Assembly: GCA_022571535.1 (NCBI GenBank) | Contig: JACZXR010000163.1 | Coordinates: 1 to 6,138, forward strand | Length of the DNA: 6,138 nt | Source of the DNA: Deltaproteobacteria bacterium | Lineage (GTDB): Bacteria; Desulfobacterota; Binatia; UBA9968; CAXXLF01 | Direction: 5' to 3' | In this document: one piece after another, positions 4,386 to 6,138 of the stretch | Layout of the letters: each line of letters begins with the position of its first letter | How positions within the stretch are numbered: the first letter of the stretch is position 1 | Translations under genes and position numbers: made by a program | Notes under the pieces: generated by a model | Database searches by the model: none | Told to the model about the DNA's origin: nothing | Seen by the model: only the letters and a program-made list of their open reading frames with translations

Positions 4386-5378
4386 TTACGCGATGAACGC
4401 TTCCAGAATGGAAACATCTGAATTCGTCGGTATGGTTTTTTCTAACCGAAATCCTGCTCGACTAAGAAGGGCAGAATATTCGTCCACGGTCCGAACACGC
4501 CCGGTCAGCAATACTAGGAAGGTTATGTCGTAGAGATGCGCAGGCGTTTGCTCATTTCGCGAGCCGATCAATGGCTCGATGATTAGCAGGCGTGCATCGC
4601 CGTCCGCCGCCTTTCGGCAATTCTCAAGTATTTTGACAGCCTCTTCGTCTGTCCAGTCGAAAAGGACACGCTTCAGAATGTAGGTATCACCCCCAGACGG
4701 GACTCTGTTGAAGAAGTCGCCGGCAACCAACTCGCATCGAGATAACGAGCCTCCTCGGCCCGATTCCGCCGCTCGAATCGCAGATTCCTGATCAAACAAA
4801 ACGCCTGACACCTGGTCATGAGATCCCAATAGTGACGACAAAAATGCCCCGTTTCCTCCTCCCACATCCACGACTTGTCGGCATTTGGAAAAATCGAATG
4901 CCTGGAGAATTGCCTTTGTCTCGATACGCCCCCGATTGCCAATACCAGCGTGGAAGATGGTCTCTAGTTCCGGATTGGATCGCAAATAGGCGAAGAAATC
5001 GTCAATCATCGGCTTGCCGGTGCGGACGCTTTCGGTGATATTCCTAAAACCGTCGTAGACAAATTCATGACTATAAATAGCGTAGTCACGCACGGACTGA
5101 GGAGAGTCTGTCCGCAGGGTTTCGCCGAAAGGCGTCACGAAGAATCGGTCGTTCTCATCTTGGTGCAGCACACCAAGACCTGCGAGGGTTCGCATCACGC
5201 GATACAGAGCGCCTGGATGGACGTTGAGTTTTTGGGCAAGATCTTGCGCACTTGCTCCGTCATCACGGATATGGTCAGCAAGTCCCAGTTTAGCCGCTAC
5301 GTATATCGCCCGTGTGGCTATGTAGCTCCTGACCAGACGGATCATTGATTGTGAGTGGGATAGAGTTTCGGTCGCCAT
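4386..5378 (-). CDS. O-methyltransferase-family protein (Methyltransf_2 fold), 330 residues, catalytic His replaced
   Basis: This is a full-length member of the SAM-dependent O-methyltransferase family 2 (plant COMT / bacterial hydroxyneurosporene-type). Residues 1-90 form the winged-helix dimerisation domain (ARAIYVAAKLGLADHI, then LYRVMRTLAGLGVL). Residues 100-330 form the Rossmann domain, with motif I VVDVGGGNGAFL at 169-180, an acidic ribose-binding FDQ at 195-197, GDFF at 220-223 and IIEPL at 266-270. In most members the motif here reads LHDW, with His as general base; this protein has LKRVLFDW, with Phe240 in that position. The start at 5378 follows a strong AGGAGG-type site. It is the downstream member of a tandem pair with 5532-6138 and convergent with the lipoprotein gene. 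The substrate is unknown; loss of the His leaves open a changed mechanism or non-methylating role. Confidence 0.9.
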   Translation of the reverse strand: MATETLSHSQSMIRLVRSYIATRAIYVAAKLGLADHIRDDGASAQDLAQKLNVHPGALYRVMRTLAGLGVLHQDENDRFFVTPFGETLRTDSPQSVRDYAIYSHEFVYDGFRNITESVRTGKPMIDDFFAYLRSNPELETIFHAGIGNRGRIETKAILQAFDFSKCRQVVDVGGGNGAFLSSLLGSHDQVSGVLFDQESAIRAAESGRGGSLSRCELVAGDFFNRVPSGGDTYILKRVLFDWTDEEAVKILENCRKAADGDARLLIIEPLIGSRNEQTPAHLYDITFLVLLTGRVRTVDEYSALLSRAGFRLEKTIPTNSDVSILEAFIA

Positions 5379-5417
5379 TGCTCCCTCCTCCTACTGATTG
5401 AGTAGCTTGAGAAGGCA

Positions 5418-5445
5418 CCAATATCACAGAGGAAAGGGTTGTCAA
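5418..5445 (-). promoter_or_regulatory. Possible promoter for the downstream methyltransferase gene
   Basis: On the minus strand a perfect -35 TTGACA (5445-5440) is followed after 16 bases by a weak -10 TATTGG (5423-5418). The predicted start is about 30 nt before the ATG at 5378. It would let this gene be transcribed separately from its upstream paralogue. Confidence 0.35.
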
Positions 5446-5452
5446 TCCCCAC

Positions 5453-5501
5453 AGGACTCAATTAATCGACGCTTTAATTGCATCATACATAGGACTCAAT
5501 T
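5453..5501. repeat. Intergenic repeat cluster: 11-bp direct repeats and a 22-bp palindrome
   Basis: AGGACTCAATT occurs at 5453-5463 and 5491-5501, 38 bp apart. Between and overlapping them, CAATTAA (5459-5465) and TTAATTG (5474-5480) form an inverted repeat with an 8-bp loop. The second copy of the 19-bp repeat (5459-5477) lies in the same place. It sits between the two methyltransferase genes, 54 bp after the upstream gene's stop. Confidence 0.7.
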
Positions 5502-5531
5502 CATGAGCTATTGAAAGTGGGTCTTGAAAGG

Positions 5532-6138
5532 TTATGCGGCAATAGCTTCCAAAACGGATACGTCGGATTCGGTCGACACTTTTTTTTGGAGCTGAAAACC
5601 TGTCTGCCGGAGGAGGTTTGAGTGTTCTTTCTCCGTCCGAATCCGTCCCCCGCTGAAGGTTACAAGGAAATTCATGTCAGCGAAATGTCCAGGAGTCAGC
5701 TCATTTGGCGGACCCATCAACGGTTCTATGATCAGCAGACGTGTTTCGTTTCTCATTGCCTTCCGGCAATTCTTAAGAATCTGGACCACCTTATCGTCGA
5801 ACCAGTCGTCAAGGATTCGTTTTAAAACATATGTGTCTCCACCGGCTGGGACAGTCTTGAAGAAATCTCCGACGACAAATTCACATCGAGGCAGTGGACC
5901 ACCCCGCCCTGATTTCGCTGCCTCAATTGCCGCTTGTTGGTCGAAGAGCACTCCCGACACTTGTTCGCAAGAGACCAGAATCTGTGACAAAAATGCTCCG
6001 TTCCCGCCGGCCACATCCACAAGTGTTCCACATTTAGAAAAATCGTACCCTTCGGTAATTGCTGCCGATTCGATACGGGATTTATTTCCGCTACCCGCGT
6101 AGAAAATCGCTTGCTGCTCTGGGTCATCTCGCAGATTG
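5532..6138 (-). CDS. O-methyltransferase-family protein, paralogue of the neighbour; 5' end outside the window
   Basis: The frame is open to the window edge, so the winged-helix N-terminal domain is missing from view; the visible part is about 201 residues. By eye it is roughly 60% identical to the C-terminal two-thirds of the 4386-5378 product and collinear with it. Shared blocks include DFSKC, GGNGAFLS, SGVLFDQ, SGRGG, GDFF, GGDTY, NCRKA and RLLIIEPL. Motif I is DVAGGNG (Ala for the first Gly), which is tolerated in some bacterial members. The usual LHDW motif is LKRILDDW here, so the catalytic His is replaced by Asp. It is transcribed toward its paralogue with a 153-bp gap. The GTG at 6020 is internal to motif I and not the start. 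Substrate unknown. Confidence 0.88.
   Translation of the reverse strand, partial: NLRDDPEQQAIFYAGSGNKSRIESAAITEGYDFSKCGTLVDVAGGNGAFLSQILVSCEQVSGVLFDQQAAIEAAKSGRGGPLPRCEFVVGDFFKTVPAGGDTYVLKRILDDWFDDKVVQILKNCRKAMRNETRLLIIEPLMGPPNELTPGHFADMNFLVTFSGGRIRTEKEHSNLLRQTGFQLQKKVSTESDVSVLEAIAA

Noticed and set aside
5459..5480. Terminator between the methyltransferase genes
   Set aside because: The CAATTAA/TTAATTG stem is AT-only apart from one pair at its base and has no T-run, so it is unlikely to terminate transcription.

Overview
The window is accessory-type DNA from a Gram-negative bacterium. The evidence is a sigma-54 activator, a lipoprotein signal peptide, strong Shine-Dalgarno sites, an IS3-family insertion sequence and an integron-type recombination site. 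I cannot name the species. Base composition is mid-range, and the gene mix would fit environmental or deep-branching proteobacteria-like lineages.

Layout. 1-497 (+) is the 3' end of a sigma-54-dependent (NtrC-type) activator. 498-1142 has no intact gene. It holds a badly deleted membrane flippase remnant (714-957, -), a 34-bp palindrome (1008-1041) and a well-matched sigma-54 promoter (1095-1110). These sit just ahead of a 70-residue double-CxxC protein (1143-1355, +), which a terminator-like hairpin follows. An IS3-family element (about 1505-2925) comes next, with intact OrfA, a canonical slippery heptamer and an OrfB with a complete D,D(35)E triad.

Six bases beyond the IS lies a 79-bp attC-like site (2932-3010, - orientation). 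With the adjacent DUF3303-type gene (3035-3346, -) it looks like an integron gene cassette. 3347-3808 is non-coding but structured: a 302-bp element has ends matching attC core sites and about 50-bp inverted arms. A small lipoprotein gene with a DUF4177-like C-terminal part follows (3809-4243, +). Convergent to it are two tandem O-methyltransferase-fold paralogues (4386-5378 and 5532-6138, -; the latter runs off the window). Both have lost the usual catalytic histidine.

How the parts may work together. The activator, palindrome, sigma-54 promoter and CxxC protein could form one regulatory circuit: enhancer-binding protein, upstream activating site, -24/-12 promoter and target. This is inferred from spacing and motifs. 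The attC, DUF3303 gene and 302-bp element suggest past integron cassette activity without an integrase in view. The methyltransferase pair looks like a tandem duplication of a small-molecule-modifying enzyme. No tRNA, rRNA or CRISPR array was seen.
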